NCBI RefSeq assembly: GCF_024199925.1
Contig: NZ_JANADR010000001.1
Span: forward strand, 248,001 to 312,000
Length of the DNA: 64,000 bases
Reading direction: 5' to 3'
DNA from: Bradyrhizobium sp. CCGUVB1N3
Lineage (GTDB): Bacteria; Pseudomonadota; Alphaproteobacteria; Rhizobiales; Xanthobacteraceae
This document shows positions 17,515 through 26,753 of the stretch, in pieces (positions within the stretch are counted from its first letter, which is position 1; each line of letters begins with the position of its first letter). Below the pieces are notes generated by a model. That model was given only the letters and a program-made list of their open reading frames with translations. It was not told the origin of the DNA and ran no database searches. Made by a program: the position numbers and the translations under genes.

Positions 17515-19346
17515 CCAGGACGATCCGACTGACGGCGGCGCAGGCCATGGTGCGATGGCTCTCGGTGCAGATGACGGAAGAGGGCGGGCGCTTCATCGAG
17601 GGCGTCTGGGCGATCTTCGGCCATGGCAACGTCGCCGGTCTCGGCGAGGCGCTGCACGGCATCGGCACGGCGTTGCCGACTTGGCGCGGCCAGAATGAGC
17701 AGACGATGGCGCATACGGCTATCGCCTATGCCAAGACCATGAAGCGTCGCAAGGCGATGGCCGTGACCTCGTCGATCGGCCCCGGCGCCACCAACATGGT
17801 GACGGCGGCTGCGCTCGCACATGTGAACCGCCTGCCGGTCCTGCTCATCCCCGGCGATGTGTTCGCCAACCGTCGCCCGGATCCGGTGTTGCAGCAGGTC
17901 GAGGATTTCGACGACGGCACGGTCACGGCCAACGATGCCTTCCGGCCAGTGGTGCGCTACTTCGATCGCATCACGCGACCCGAACAGTTGTTGACCGCGC
18001 TACCGCGCGCGCTCGCCGTGATGACCGATCCGACCAATTGCGGGCCGGTGTGTCTGGCCTTCTGCCAGGACGTTCAGGCCGAGGCCTACGACTATCCGGA
18101 GGGCTTCTTCGAGGCCAAGATCTGGCGCATCCGCCGGCCGCTGCCCGACCCGCGCGAGGTCGAGGAGCTCACCGGGCTGATCCGCGCGGCCAGGAAGCCG
18201 GTGCTGATCTCGGGCGGCGGCGTGATCTATTCCGGCGCCGAAGCGACACTCGCCGCTTTCGCCGCGAAGCATAACATCGCCTTCCTGGAGACCCAGGCCG
18301 GCAAGGGGGCGAACGCCTGGACCGATCCCCTGAACTTCGGCTCGCCCGGCGTGACCGGTTCGGAATGCGGCAACGCGCTCGCGTCCGAGGCAGATCTCGT
18401 CATTGGCGTCGGCACGCGCTTCCAGGATTTCACGACCGGCAGCTGGGCCTTGTTCAAGAACGGCGCCCGCAAGCTCGTCTCGATCAATCTGCACGGCTAC
18501 GACGCCACCAAGCACGGCGCGATCGGTGTGGTCGGCGATGCCAAAGTGGCGCTCGAACAGCTCTCGGCCCTGCTAGGCGACCACAAAGCGCAAGCCCCGG
18601 ATGTCGCTTCGCGCGCCGCCTGGCACGCCAAGGTGAAGGCGGTGACGGCTGCGCCGGAGGGGATGGCCAACGTGCTGCCGACCGACGCGCAAGTGATCGG
18701 CGCGGTGCAGCGGGTCGCGACCGATAAGACGGTCGTCATGTGCGCCGCCGGCACCATGCCGGGCGCGCTGCATGTCCTGTGGCAGGCGGCAGCGGGCGGT
18801 TACCACATGGAATACGGCTATTCCTGCATGGGTTACGAGGTCGCCGGCGCGCTTGGAATCGCGCTCGCCGCGCCGGATAAGGAGGTCGTCTGCTTCGTCG
18901 GCGACGGCTCCTACATGATGGCGAATTCCGAACTTGCCACCGCCGTCATGCGTCGCGTCCCCTTTACCGTCGTGCTGACTGACAACCGCGGTTATGGCTG
19001 CATCAACCGGCTGCAGATCGAGACCGGCGGCGCGGAGTTCAACAACCTGTACAAGGACTGCGCCATCGAGGCCGGACCGGAGATCGACTTCGTCGCCCAT
19101 GCCCGCTCCATGGGCGCGCATGCCGAGAAGGCGACGAGCATCGCCGATCTCGAGGCCCGCATCGTCGCCGCGCGTGGCCGGACCAAGCCGACCGTCATCC
19201 TGATCGACACCGATCCCGTGCCCGGCACCGGCGCCGGCGGTCACTGGTGGGACGTCGCGGTGCCAGAAGCCGGCGGCCCAGAGCGCCTGGAAAAGGCGCG
19301 AGAACGTCACGCAGTCAATTCACGATTTCAGCGCACTTTCGATTGA
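17511..19346 (+). CDS. iolD: 3D-(3,5/4)-trihydroxycyclohexane-1,2-dione hydrolase
   Basis: 611 aa; the ATG at 17511 overlaps the iolC stop (ATGA). A ThDP enzyme: the N-terminal domain has GHGNVAGLGEAL and SIGPGATNMVTAAALAHVNR, and the C-terminal cofactor site is GDGSYMMANSELATAV followed by DNRGYGCINRLQ. IolD opens the ring of the trione formed by IolE, giving 5-deoxy-glucuronate. The signature LPTWRGQNEQTMAHTAIAYA near residue 50 is typical of IolD rather than acetolactate synthase. Confidence 0.95.
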   Translation: MTRTIRLTAAQAMVRWLSVQMTEEGGRFIEGVWAIFGHGNVAGLGEALHGIGTALPTWRGQNEQTMAHTAIAYAKTMKRRKAMAVTSSIGPGATNMVTAAALAHVNRLPVLLIPGDVFANRRPDPVLQQVEDFDDGTVTANDAFRPVVRYFDRITRPEQLLTALPRALAVMTDPTNCGPVCLAFCQDVQAEAYDYPEGFFEAKIWRIRRPLPDPREVEELTGLIRAARKPVLISGGGVIYSGAEATLAAFAAKHNIAFLETQAGKGANAWTDPLNFGSPGVTGSECGNALASEADLVIGVGTRFQDFTTGSWALFKNGARKLVSINLHGYDATKHGAIGVVGDAKVALEQLSALLGDHKAQAPDVASRAAWHAKVKAVTAAPEGMANVLPTDAQVIGAVQRVATDKTVVMCAAGTMPGALHVLWQAAAGGYHMEYGYSCMGYEVAGALGIALAAPDKEVVCFVGDGSYMMANSELATAVMRRVPFTVVLTDNRGYGCINRLQIETGGAEFNNLYKDCAIEAGPEIDFVAHARSMGAHAEKATSIADLEARIVAARGRTKPTVILIDTDPVPGTGAGGHWWDVAVPEAGGPERLEKARERHAVNSRFQRTFD

Positions 19347-19355
19347 GGCCCTCTC

Positions 19356-20249
19356 ATGATCCTGTACGGTACCAACCCCATCGCTTGGTCGAATGACGAC
19401 GACTGGAGCATCGGCGACCATCTCTCGCTCGAAGACTGCCTCGGCGACTGCCGGACGATCGGGTTTGACGGCATCGAAAAAGGCCACAAGATGCCCGATG
19501 ATGGCCGGGCGCTCAAAGCGAAGCTTGCCGAATACGGCCTGCGTTTTGCCGCCGGCTGGCATTCGACCAATATTCTCGTAAACGATATCGACACGGAGAA
19601 GAAGAGCCTTCAGAGCTTCATCGATATGGTGAGGGCTGCCGGTGGAGATCATATCAACGCGTGTGAGTGTTCGAACACGGTGCATGGCGACGACGGTGCG
19701 GCGGTCAACAATCGTCCGATCATGACCGATGAACAATGGGATCGCTTCTCGAAAGGATATGAGGAGCTTTCGAAATACGCTCACGATCAGGGCGTGAAGA
19801 TGGGGTACCACCACCACATGGGCACCATCATTGAAAGCGGGGCCGATATCGACCGCTTCATGGAGATGGCCGGTCCCCATACCCGGTTGTTGTTCGACAC
19901 CGGCCATGCTTTCTTCGGAGGTGCCGATCCATTGGAGGTCGTGCGCAAAAATATCGGCCGCATCACTCACATCCATTGCAAGAATATTCGCCCTGCGATC
20001 ATGCGCGAGGTGCGTGAGAAAGGTCTGAGTTTCCTCGAGGGCGTGCGGCGAGGAGCGTTCACGGTACCGGGCGATCCGGAAGGCTGCATCGACTTCGAGC
20101 CGGTGCTGACGACTGCCGCCCAACATGGCTATTCGGGCTGGATCGTCATCGAGGCCGAGCAGGACAGCCTCGTGCGCGAACCGCTGAAATATCAGGGCAT
20201 AGGCTTGCGCACGCTCAAGGAAATTGCCGCGCGCGTCGGGCTTGCGTAA
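19356..20249 (+). CDS. iolE: myo-Inosose-2 dehydratase
   Basis: 297 aa. A xylose-isomerase-like TIM barrel that opens GTNPIAWSNDDDWSIGDH, the IolE form. Metal and substrate residues are seen in MGYHHHMGTIIE, LLFDTGHAFFGG and THIHCKNIR. It dehydrates 2-keto-myo-inositol to the diketone used by IolD. It is 9 nt after iolD. The codon use looks slightly less GC-biased than in iolC and iolD, so it may have a different history from its neighbours. Confidence 0.94.
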   Translation: MILYGTNPIAWSNDDDWSIGDHLSLEDCLGDCRTIGFDGIEKGHKMPDDGRALKAKLAEYGLRFAAGWHSTNILVNDIDTEKKSLQSFIDMVRAAGGDHINACECSNTVHGDDGAAVNNRPIMTDEQWDRFSKGYEELSKYAHDQGVKMGYHHHMGTIIESGADIDRFMEMAGPHTRLLFDTGHAFFGGADPLEVVRKNIGRITHIHCKNIRPAIMREVREKGLSFLEGVRRGAFTVPGDPEGCIDFEPVLTTAAQHGYSGWIVIEAEQDSLVREPLKYQGIGLRTLKEIAARVGLA

Positions 20250-20299
20250 GCACGATTGGTTGTCATGCCGCCGTCTGTGCGGCACGTCGGGAGAGACAC

Positions 20300-21106
20300 A
20301 TGGCGGAATTGCTGCGCAAGCCTTTTGGCACACACGGCAAGGTGCACGAGATCACGCCGCAATCGGCGGGTTGGCGCTATGTCGGCTTCTCGCTCTACCG
20401 GCTGCGTCCGGGCGAGCGTGCCGCGGAAACGACGGGAGATCGCGAGGTCGTCCTGGTCATGGTCGAGGGCAAGGCCTCCGTGACTGGCGGTGGGCAGGAT
20501 TGGGGCAGTCTCGGCGAGCGCATGAACGTCTTTGAAAAGACGCCGCCACATTGCGTCTACTTGCCGAACGGTGCGGCCTGGGAGGCGACCGCGGAAACCG
20601 AGTGCACGATCGCCGTCTGCTCGGCCCCTGGCAAGGGGCTGCACGCGGCACGCCGGATCGACCCCCAGGGGATCCGTCTCACTGAGCGCGGCAAGGGAAC
20701 GAATACGCGCTACATCAACAATATCGCGATGGAGAACGAGGACTATTGCGACAGCTTGCTGGTCACGGAGGTCTTCACCCCCGCGGGCCACTGGTCCAGT
20801 TACCCCTCACATCGCCATGACGAGGACGATTTCCCGCGTATCACCTATCTCGAAGAAACGTACTATCATCGCATCAACCCATCCGACGGCTTCGGCATTC
20901 AGCGTGTCTACACGGACGATTCGCAGCTCGACGTGACGATGGCCGTGCATGATGGAGACGTGGTTCTGGTTCCGCGCGGGCACCACCCCTGCGGCGCGCC
21001 CTATGGCTTCGAGATGTATTATCTCAACGTCATGGCCGGCCCCTTGCGCAAATGGCGTTTCCTGCCGAGTCCGGCGGTCGAATGGATCATGAAACGCGAC
21101 GCCTGA
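20300..21106 (+). CDS. iolB: 5-Deoxy-glucuronate isomerase
   Basis: 268 aa. The IolB bicupin is recognised by VVLVMVEGKASVTGGG, FEKTPPHCVYLPNG, SSYPSHRHDEDDFPRITYLE and VLVPRGHHPCGAPYGFEMYYLN. It converts 5-deoxy-glucuronate to 5-dehydro-2-deoxygluconate, the IolC substrate. It closes the operon 50 nt after iolE. No iolA or ABC inositol importer is present next to it in this window. Confidence 0.95.
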   Translation: MAELLRKPFGTHGKVHEITPQSAGWRYVGFSLYRLRPGERAAETTGDREVVLVMVEGKASVTGGGQDWGSLGERMNVFEKTPPHCVYLPNGAAWEATAETECTIAVCSAPGKGLHAARRIDPQGIRLTERGKGTNTRYINNIAMENEDYCDSLLVTEVFTPAGHWSSYPSHRHDEDDFPRITYLEETYYHRINPSDGFGIQRVYTDDSQLDVTMAVHDGDVVLVPRGHHPCGAPYGFEMYYLNVMAGPLRKWRFLPSPAVEWIMKRDA

Positions 21107-21150
21107 GACGCGCCGCGAGGCCGTGTGATTCATCCTAATCTCATCGCGCT

Positions 21151-22479
21151 TTAGAAATCGGATACCTTTCCGACCGTAAATCCGGCAAAGCGCTCCGGCC
21201 GGTAGGGTTTGGGATCGACGATCGGCGCCGCGCCGGTCACCAAGTCCGCGACGAGGTGTCCGGACGCTGGGCCGATACCAAAGCCGTGGCCACTGAAGCC
21301 CGCGGCCAATATCAGCCCGGGCAGGCCGGACGCTTCCCCGATGACCGGCACGCCATCGGGCGTCGAGTCGATGTAGCCGCCCCATGCGGCGGTGATCTTC
21401 GTGTCCTTCAGTGCCGGTAACAGCTCGAGGGCGCGCCGATGCGTAAGTTCAATCGTGCTTTGATCGGGTGTGGGATCCAGGATGCGAACGCGCTCCATGG
21501 GTGTCTGGCCGCCGACGTCCCAACGGCGGAGCGTTTCATGTTCCGACCTCACGCCTTCGAGGCCGCCAGGGAGCAGACTGCGCCAGCGGCGCAAGAACAT
21601 CGGCAGGAATTGCGGGGCGAAGCGGAGCTGCTGCGCGGTCGGATCGACGCGGCCGCGACCACTGATCGCGAGTGTATATCCGCCGTCGCCGCGTTTCGTC
21701 ACCGAAACGGCGGTGGTGTGGAGCGCGTCCGGCAGGCCCTTCGCGCCTGCCGAGACGGACAGGATGGACGAGCGGATCGAAGCGAGCGGAAGGCGGATGC
21801 CCGCCTGGTGGCAGAAGGACGAGGACCACGCGCCGCCTGCCAGTATCGCGACGGGCGTGCGAATTGCGCCGCGCTCCGTCACGACCGCGCTGACGCGGCC
21901 ACCCTCTGTCTCTAGCACGCGAGCCGCGCACATCTGGTGCACGGTGCCCCCACGCCTGAGGATCGCCCGCGCGACCGCCGGGGCTGCATTGGCGGGATCG
22001 GCGGTTCCGTCGGTTGGCGAGAAGACGCCGCCCTTCCAGATGCGCCCGGTCGCCGCGCCGCGCTGCGTCGCCTCGGTCGCATCGAGCATGTGCGTGGTCA
22101 CGCCGGCCGTTCGAGCGAAATCGCGCCAGCGCGCCCAGCCATCGAGCTCGGCCTCATCGTTGCTGAGGTAAAGGAGGCCGCAGCGAGAGAAGCCGGTGCT
22201 CTCGCCGCTTTCGGCGCCAAAGCTCTCCCACAGGTCCAGGCTCTTGGTTGCGATCGGCAACTCTCGCGCATCGCGGTTCTGCTGGCGGCACCAGCCCCAG
22301 TTTCGGCTGGATTGCTCGGCTCCGATCCGCCCCTTTTCCACGAGAGCGACGCTGAGGCCCCGCAGGGTGAGATAGTAGGCTGCGAACACCCCGATAATGC
22401 CGCCTCCAATGACCACCACGTCGGCGCTGCTGGGAAGATCCGGCGAGGTCTCGATATGGCTAAGTGGCGCGGGCATCAT
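21151..22479 (-). CDS. FAD-dependent oxidoreductase (DAO family)
   Basis: 442 aa. The Rossmann motif VVVIGGGIIGVFAAYYLTLRG lies at residues 20-41, followed by EQSSRNWGWCRQQNRD, the segment around the FAD attachment region in this branch. The C-terminus carries WGGYIDSTPDGVPVIGE and AAGFSGHGFGIGPASGHLVAD. These are D-amino acid dehydrogenase/glycine oxidase-type amine oxidases. It is divergent from the Lrp gene at 22712 across a near-consensus Lrp box, so it is probably a target of that regulator. Substrate unknown; a D-amino acid or secondary amine is likely. Confidence 0.85.
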   Translation of the reverse strand: MMPAPLSHIETSPDLPSSADVVVIGGGIIGVFAAYYLTLRGLSVALVEKGRIGAEQSSRNWGWCRQQNRDARELPIATKSLDLWESFGAESGESTGFSRCGLLYLSNDEAELDGWARWRDFARTAGVTTHMLDATEATQRGAATGRIWKGGVFSPTDGTADPANAAPAVARAILRRGGTVHQMCAARVLETEGGRVSAVVTERGAIRTPVAILAGGAWSSSFCHQAGIRLPLASIRSSILSVSAGAKGLPDALHTTAVSVTKRGDGGYTLAISGRGRVDPTAQQLRFAPQFLPMFLRRWRSLLPGGLEGVRSEHETLRRWDVGGQTPMERVRILDPTPDQSTIELTHRRALELLPALKDTKITAAWGGYIDSTPDGVPVIGEASGLPGLILAAGFSGHGFGIGPASGHLVADLVTGAAPIVDPKPYRPERFAGFTVGKVSDF

Positions 22480-22551
22480 GACGTCCTAGACTTCGCTCGC
22501 TGCATCGTAAGTCGCGCATCGGCGCGGACGGCGCTGGATTTGATGGTAGTC

Positions 22552-22566
22552 CAGCATTTTATGCTG
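22552..22566. promoter_or_regulatory. Near-consensus Lrp/AsnC box
   Basis: CAGCATTTTATGCTG is an inverted repeat (6-bp arms, 3-base centre) and agrees at 14 of 15 positions with the E. coli Lrp consensus YAGHAWATTWTDCTR. It lies between the divergent FAD oxidoreductase and lrp genes, 73 nt from the oxidoreductase start. Confidence 0.65.
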
Positions 22567-22656
22567 TATCCTCACGATCCTGCAAAACGGCATTCTGCCC
22601 GAATGATGTGACGTCAGCGGCAGACAACGGACGCAGGATAAGTGGGTTTCTGGCTG

Positions 22657-22668
22657 ATTTGGCCAAAT
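22657..22668. promoter_or_regulatory. 12-bp palindrome upstream of the Lrp gene
   Basis: ATTTGGCCAAAT is a perfect palindrome 44 nt before the lrp start, close to where its promoter should be. It may be a second site for autoregulation; no family could be assigned from the motif alone. Confidence 0.4.
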
Positions 22669-22711
22669 TTTCTGCTGTGCCTTTCGGCGCGTGTCCAATG
22701 GAGGATCGTCA

Positions 22712-23188
22712 ATGAAGCTGGATCGGATCGACATCAAGATCCTCCACGAACTCCAGAAGAACGGTCGCATCACCAATGTCGAGCTCGCCGAGTTGGTCAA
22801 CCTGTCGCCGAGCCCATGTCTCATGCGTGTGAAGAGACTGCAGAGCGAGGGCTACATCGAGGGCTATTCGGCCCAGATCAATGTGCGCAAGCTCGGACAG
22901 ACGCTGACCGTGTTCACGGAAGTGACGTTGAAGAATCATAGACAAATCGACTTTGCCCGCTTCCTGTCGGCGGTCGACAAGGTCGACCAGCTGATCGAAT
23001 GCCATCTCGTCTCGGGAGGTTACGATTACATGCTGAAGTTCGTCACCGCCAGCATCGGCGAGTACCAGACGATCATGGAGCGGCTGACGGACATGGACAT
23101 CGGCATCGACAAGTATTTCAGCTTCGTCGTCCTGAAGTCGCCCATCGTGCGCACGCAGATGCCGTTGACCAGCCTTTTTCCAGCTTGA
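22712..23188 (+). CDS. Lrp/AsnC family transcriptional regulator
   Basis: 158 aa from the ATG at 22712, which follows GGAGG by 7 nt; a GTG 21 nt upstream is rejected. The helix-turn-helix opens MKLDRIDIKILHELQKNGRI and continues NVELAELVNLSPSPCLMRVK; the C-terminal RAM domain has IECHLVSGGYDYMLKF and KSPIVRTQMP. Such regulators sense an amino acid. It is divergent from the FAD oxidoreductase and convergent with the peptide-type ABC transporter, and probably controls amine catabolism here. The LSPSPCLMR recognition helix is of the BkdR/PutR type. Confidence 0.93.
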   Translation: MKLDRIDIKILHELQKNGRITNVELAELVNLSPSPCLMRVKRLQSEGYIEGYSAQINVRKLGQTLTVFTEVTLKNHRQIDFARFLSAVDKVDQLIECHLVSGGYDYMLKFVTASIGEYQTIMERLTDMDIGIDKYFSFVVLKSPIVRTQMPLTSLFPA

Positions 23189-23210
23189 TCGCGCGCTGCG
23201 CCAGCCGCTT

Positions 23211-24872
23211 CTACTGGTGGCAATAGGCCCGCACTTCTTCGGCATTCTGTTTCAGGCTATCGAGCCAGGTGGGATCGAGTTTGGGGACCGAAGAGAACAG
23301 GAGCCGCGTATAAGGGTGTTGCGGTGCCGCCAACCGGTTCGGCGTGATCTCCTCGACCTTTTGGCCGCGATACATCACGATGATCTCGTCGCAGATCGCC
23401 TCGACGACCGACAGGTCGTGGCTGATGAAGATGTAGGAGAGGCCGAGCTCGCGCTGCAACTCCTTCAGTAGCTCGACGACCGCGGCCGCCACGACCGTAT
23501 CGAGAGCCGACGTGATCTCGTCGCATAGGATAAGTGTCGGCTCGGCAGCGAGCGCTCGAGCGAAGTTCACCCGCTGCTTTTGACCGCCTGAAAGTTCTCC
23601 CGGCAATCGATGGCGCACCGATTTGGGGAGATGGACCAGATCGAGAAGCTCGCTGACGCGCGCATCGCGCGCCTTGCCCTTCATGCCGTGATAGAAGGTG
23701 AGGGGACGCCTCAAGATGTCTTCCACCGACTTCGCGGGGTTGAGCGCTGTGTCGGCATGCTGGAACACGATCTGAATCTGGCGGAGCTCGTTGCGGGTGC
23801 GGCCGCGGCCCGCTTTCCCCAATTCGCGCCCGTCGAAGATGATGTCGCCCGCATGGGCCGGCAGGATCCCGGCAATCGCCCGGGCGAGGGTTGACTTGCC
23901 GCAGCCGGACTCGCCGATGACGCCGAGATTCCGTCCCCGATCCAGCTTGAGGCTGACCGCCTCGACGGCGCTGATCAACGGCTGTCCATCACGCTTACGT
24001 GGGCCGTAGCCGACGGTCAGATTATCGACCTGAAGCAGGTGACCGCTTGTCGTGCCCTCGTGTTCAGGTTCGCGCTGCTGTGCCTTCGGCCGGAACGCCG
24101 CCAGCAGTTCCCTTGTATAGGGGTGCCGGGCCTCCTCGAGGATATTGCTGGTCGTACCGGTTTCCTGGACCGTGCCGTCTTTGAGCACGACGATCCTGTC
24201 GGCGATCTGGGCGACGACGGCCAGATCGTGCGAGACGTAGACGCCGGCGATGTTGTGCTGCGCCGTGACAGCCTTGAACGCGCGCAGCACCTCAACCTGG
24301 GTCGTGACATCGAGCGCCGTGGTGGGCTCGTCGAAGATGACGACCTTCGGCTGGCCGATCAGCGCCATCGCGGCGGCGAGGCGCTGCAACTGACCGCCCG
24401 AGACCTGGTGCGGATAGCGGTTGCCGATCGTTTCCGGCTCCGGCAATGACAGCGCTTTGAACAGCGAAAGGGCTTTCGCTTGCGCGTCAGCGGCGGACAT
24501 CAGCCTGTGAATACGTGCCACCTCGATGACCTGGTCCATGATGGTGAGTGCAGGGTTGAAGGCGGCCGCAGCGCTCTGCGGCACGTAGGAGACCCTCGTC
24601 CCGCGAATGCCAGCGCGTTCTGCTTCCGAAAGTTTCACCATGTCGACGCCGGCCAGGCGCACCTCGCCGCCGGTGATCGCGCAGCCTTGCCGGGTGTAGC
24701 CCATCAGCGTCATGGCAATCGTGGTTTTGCCCGAGCCGCTCTCGCCGATGAGGGCGACGATCTCGCCTTCGGCGATGTCGAGGCTGACGCCCTTGATGAT
24801 CTCGACCCGCCTGCCTGCGTCGGTCGTTGCCTCAACCCTGAGATTGCGGATCTCGACGAGGTTTCCGGTCAT
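23211..24872 (-). CDS. Peptide/opine-type ABC transporter, fused double ATP-binding protein
   Basis: 553 aa with two complete ATPase domains. Domain 1 (about 1-260): GESGSGKTT, SGGQLQRLAAAMAL, VVIFDEPTTALD, SHD. Domain 2 (about 275-540): GESGCGKST, LSGGQKQRVNFARAL, LILCDEITSALD, SHD. Each is followed by HPYTR, the sign of DppD/DppF-type oligopeptide transporter ATPases. The fusion replaces two subunits. Its ATG overlaps the permease stop by 4 nt, closing a four-gene minus-strand operon. Confidence 0.94.
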   Translation of the reverse strand: MTGNLVEIRNLRVEATTDAGRRVEIIKGVSLDIAEGEIVALIGESGSGKTTIAMTLMGYTRQGCAITGGEVRLAGVDMVKLSEAERAGIRGTRVSYVPQSAAAAFNPALTIMDQVIEVARIHRLMSAADAQAKALSLFKALSLPEPETIGNRYPHQVSGGQLQRLAAAMALIGQPKVVIFDEPTTALDVTTQVEVLRAFKAVTAQHNIAGVYVSHDLAVVAQIADRIVVLKDGTVQETGTTSNILEEARHPYTRELLAAFRPKAQQREPEHEGTTSGHLLQVDNLTVGYGPRKRDGQPLISAVEAVSLKLDRGRNLGVIGESGCGKSTLARAIAGILPAHAGDIIFDGRELGKAGRGRTRNELRQIQIVFQHADTALNPAKSVEDILRRPLTFYHGMKGKARDARVSELLDLVHLPKSVRHRLPGELSGGQKQRVNFARALAAEPTLILCDEITSALDTVVAAAVVELLKELQRELGLSYIFISHDLSVVEAICDEIIVMYRGQKVEEITPNRLAAPQHPYTRLLFSSVPKLDPTWLDSLKQNAEEVRAYCHQ

Positions 24873-25723
24873 TCGGCGCTCCGGTCGCGGATCCTGCTCG
24901 GCAGGTTGTCGATCAGAAGGTTGACGCTAATCGTGAGGCTTGCGATGGCGAGCGAAGGAAAGATCACCGCCGGTGCCCCAAAGGGCAGGCCGCCGATATT
25001 CTCGCGAACCAGCGCTCCCCAGTCGGCATAGGGCGGTTGCACGCCGAGCCCGAGAAAGGACAGGCCGGAGAGCAGGAGCACGATGAAGACGAAGCGCAGG
25101 CCGAGGTCGGCAAGCACGGGACCGAGAATGTTGGGAAGGATCTCGGAAGCGATGAGATAGGGCAGGCCTTCGCCCCGAATGCGGGCGACCACCATGAAGT
25201 CCATTGTGTTGACGTTGACGGCGAGAGCGCGGGCGAAGCGGTAAGCTCCCGGGGTGTAGATCACCGAGAGTGTCGCAATCAGCGCCGGGATCGACGAGCC
25301 AACCGCGGCGACCACGACGAGACCGAACAGCTTGCTCGGAATCGAGTTGAGCGCATCGAGAAACCGGCTCAGCATGCTGTCGAACCACCCGCCGGCAACT
25401 GCTGCCGTCATGCCGAGCGCGACGCCGCTGAAACAGGCGATGGAGACGGCGGCAAGCGAGATGCCAAGCGTGTAGCGCGCTCCCATCAGGATGCGCGAAA
25501 AGATATCGCGGCCGAGATAGTCGGAGCCAAACCACAGCTCTCGGCTCATGGGCCCGAAATAATCGGTATCGACGATATCGCCGACCGAATGCGGGATAAT
25601 GTGCGGAGCAAAAACGGCGACGCCACCCCAGAGAAGGATGATGCTCAGCGCCGACGCGCCTATGAGATTGAAGCGATAGCCCAATCGCATGCCGAACCGG
25701 CCGAACGAAGTCGCTCTCGTCAT
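24869..25723 (-). CDS. Peptide/opine-type ABC transporter permease (DppC-like)
   Basis: 284 aa from the ATG at 25723, which overlaps the DppB-like stop by 4 nt; the longer frame upstream is a shadow of the DppB gene. It begins with one membrane helix (LIGASALSIILLWGGVAVFAP), has the DppC signature WFGSDYLGRDIFSRILMGARY, then five further helices and the coupling loop VVARIRGEGLPYLIASEILPN. It forms the inner-membrane channel with the DppB-like protein. Confidence 0.93.
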   Translation of the reverse strand: MTRATSFGRFGMRLGYRFNLIGASALSIILLWGGVAVFAPHIIPHSVGDIVDTDYFGPMSRELWFGSDYLGRDIFSRILMGARYTLGISLAAVSIACFSGVALGMTAAVAGGWFDSMLSRFLDALNSIPSKLFGLVVVAAVGSSIPALIATLSVIYTPGAYRFARALAVNVNTMDFMVVARIRGEGLPYLIASEILPNILGPVLADLGLRFVFIVLLLSGLSFLGLGVQPPYADWGALVRENIGGLPFGAPAVIFPSLAIASLTISVNLLIDNLPSRIRDRSAE

Positions 25724-26670
25724 CGCAGCCTCGGATTGGACAGGACGGCGATGATGTCGGCGGCCGTGATCAATGCCAGATAACCCAGGCAGAAGATCAT
25801 CGCGCAGGTCTGGATCAGCGGCAGGTCGCGGGTCGAAACGGCATCGACCATCAGCTTTGCGACACCGGGATAGTTGAAGATGGTCTCCACGATGATCACG
25901 CCGCCGAGCAAATACGATAGCGAGAGTGCGACCGAATTGACGATGGGGCCAAGCGCATTGGGCAGCGCATGTCTCAGCACCAGCCGGGGGCGCGAAGCGC
26001 CCTTGAGGAGTGCCATCTCCACATAGGGCGTGTTCAATGTCTCGACCACGGCGGCGCGGGTCATGCGGATCATCTGCGCCGAAACGCCGAATGTGAGCGT
26101 CACGACCGGCATCGCGTAGATCCGCATCAGGTCGTACAACGACTTGGCCTCGTTGGTGAGGGACAGCGCCGGCAGCCATTTGAGGTAGACCGCGAAGAGC
26201 AGCACCGCCAGGGTTGCGATCATGAACTCCGGCACCGAGATGATGCCGATGGTTGCGACGGTCACGATGCGATCGTAAAGAGTGCCGCGCCACATAGCGG
26301 CAGTGATGCCAAGCGTCAGGGCGAGCGGCACGGCGAGCGAGGCGGTCAATCCTGCAAGCTTCATCGTGTTGGCGAACCGTCCGCGTATCAGATTAGCGAC
26401 CGGGACGTTGTTTGCATAAGACGTGCCGAAATCGCCCTGGAAGAGGCCGGCCATCCATCTCAGGAAGCGGATGATCGCGGGATCATTGAGATGCATGGCC
26501 TTGCGCAGACCCTCGACGGCTTCGGGGGTCGCGGATTGGCCGAGCAAGATCGTGGCCGTATCGCCGGGCAAAAGCGCGGTGGCGAAGAAGACGGCAAAGG
26601 AAACGATCACGAGCGTGATCAAGGCGATGAGAAGCCGCCTCACCACAAGCGACGCAACTTGTCCTCTCAC
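25720..26670 (-). CDS. Peptide/opine-type ABC transporter permease (DppB-like)
   Basis: 316 aa, starting with RRLLIALITLVIVSFAVFF, the first membrane helix. The DppB pattern is seen in LPGDTATILLGQSATPEAVE, FLRWMAGLFQGDFGTSYANN and the coupling segment RMTRAAVVETLNTPYVEMAL followed by KGASRPRLVLRHALPN. It starts 83 nt after the binding-protein gene stop and overlaps dppC. Confidence 0.93.
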   Translation of the reverse strand: MRGQVASLVVRRLLIALITLVIVSFAVFFATALLPGDTATILLGQSATPEAVEGLRKAMHLNDPAIIRFLRWMAGLFQGDFGTSYANNVPVANLIRGRFANTMKLAGLTASLAVPLALTLGITAAMWRGTLYDRIVTVATIGIISVPEFMIATLAVLLFAVYLKWLPALSLTNEAKSLYDLMRIYAMPVVTLTFGVSAQMIRMTRAAVVETLNTPYVEMALLKGASRPRLVLRHALPNALGPIVNSVALSLSYLLGGVIIVETIFNYPGVAKLMVDAVSTRDLPLIQTCAMIFCLGYLALITAADIIAVLSNPRLR

Positions 26671-26753
26671 ATTCGCGCTCCCGCACCACGCCGGGTTTTT
26701 CAGCTCATGGTTCCGATGGCAGGAGCCAGAGCAGGGACCTCGCTATGCGCCGG

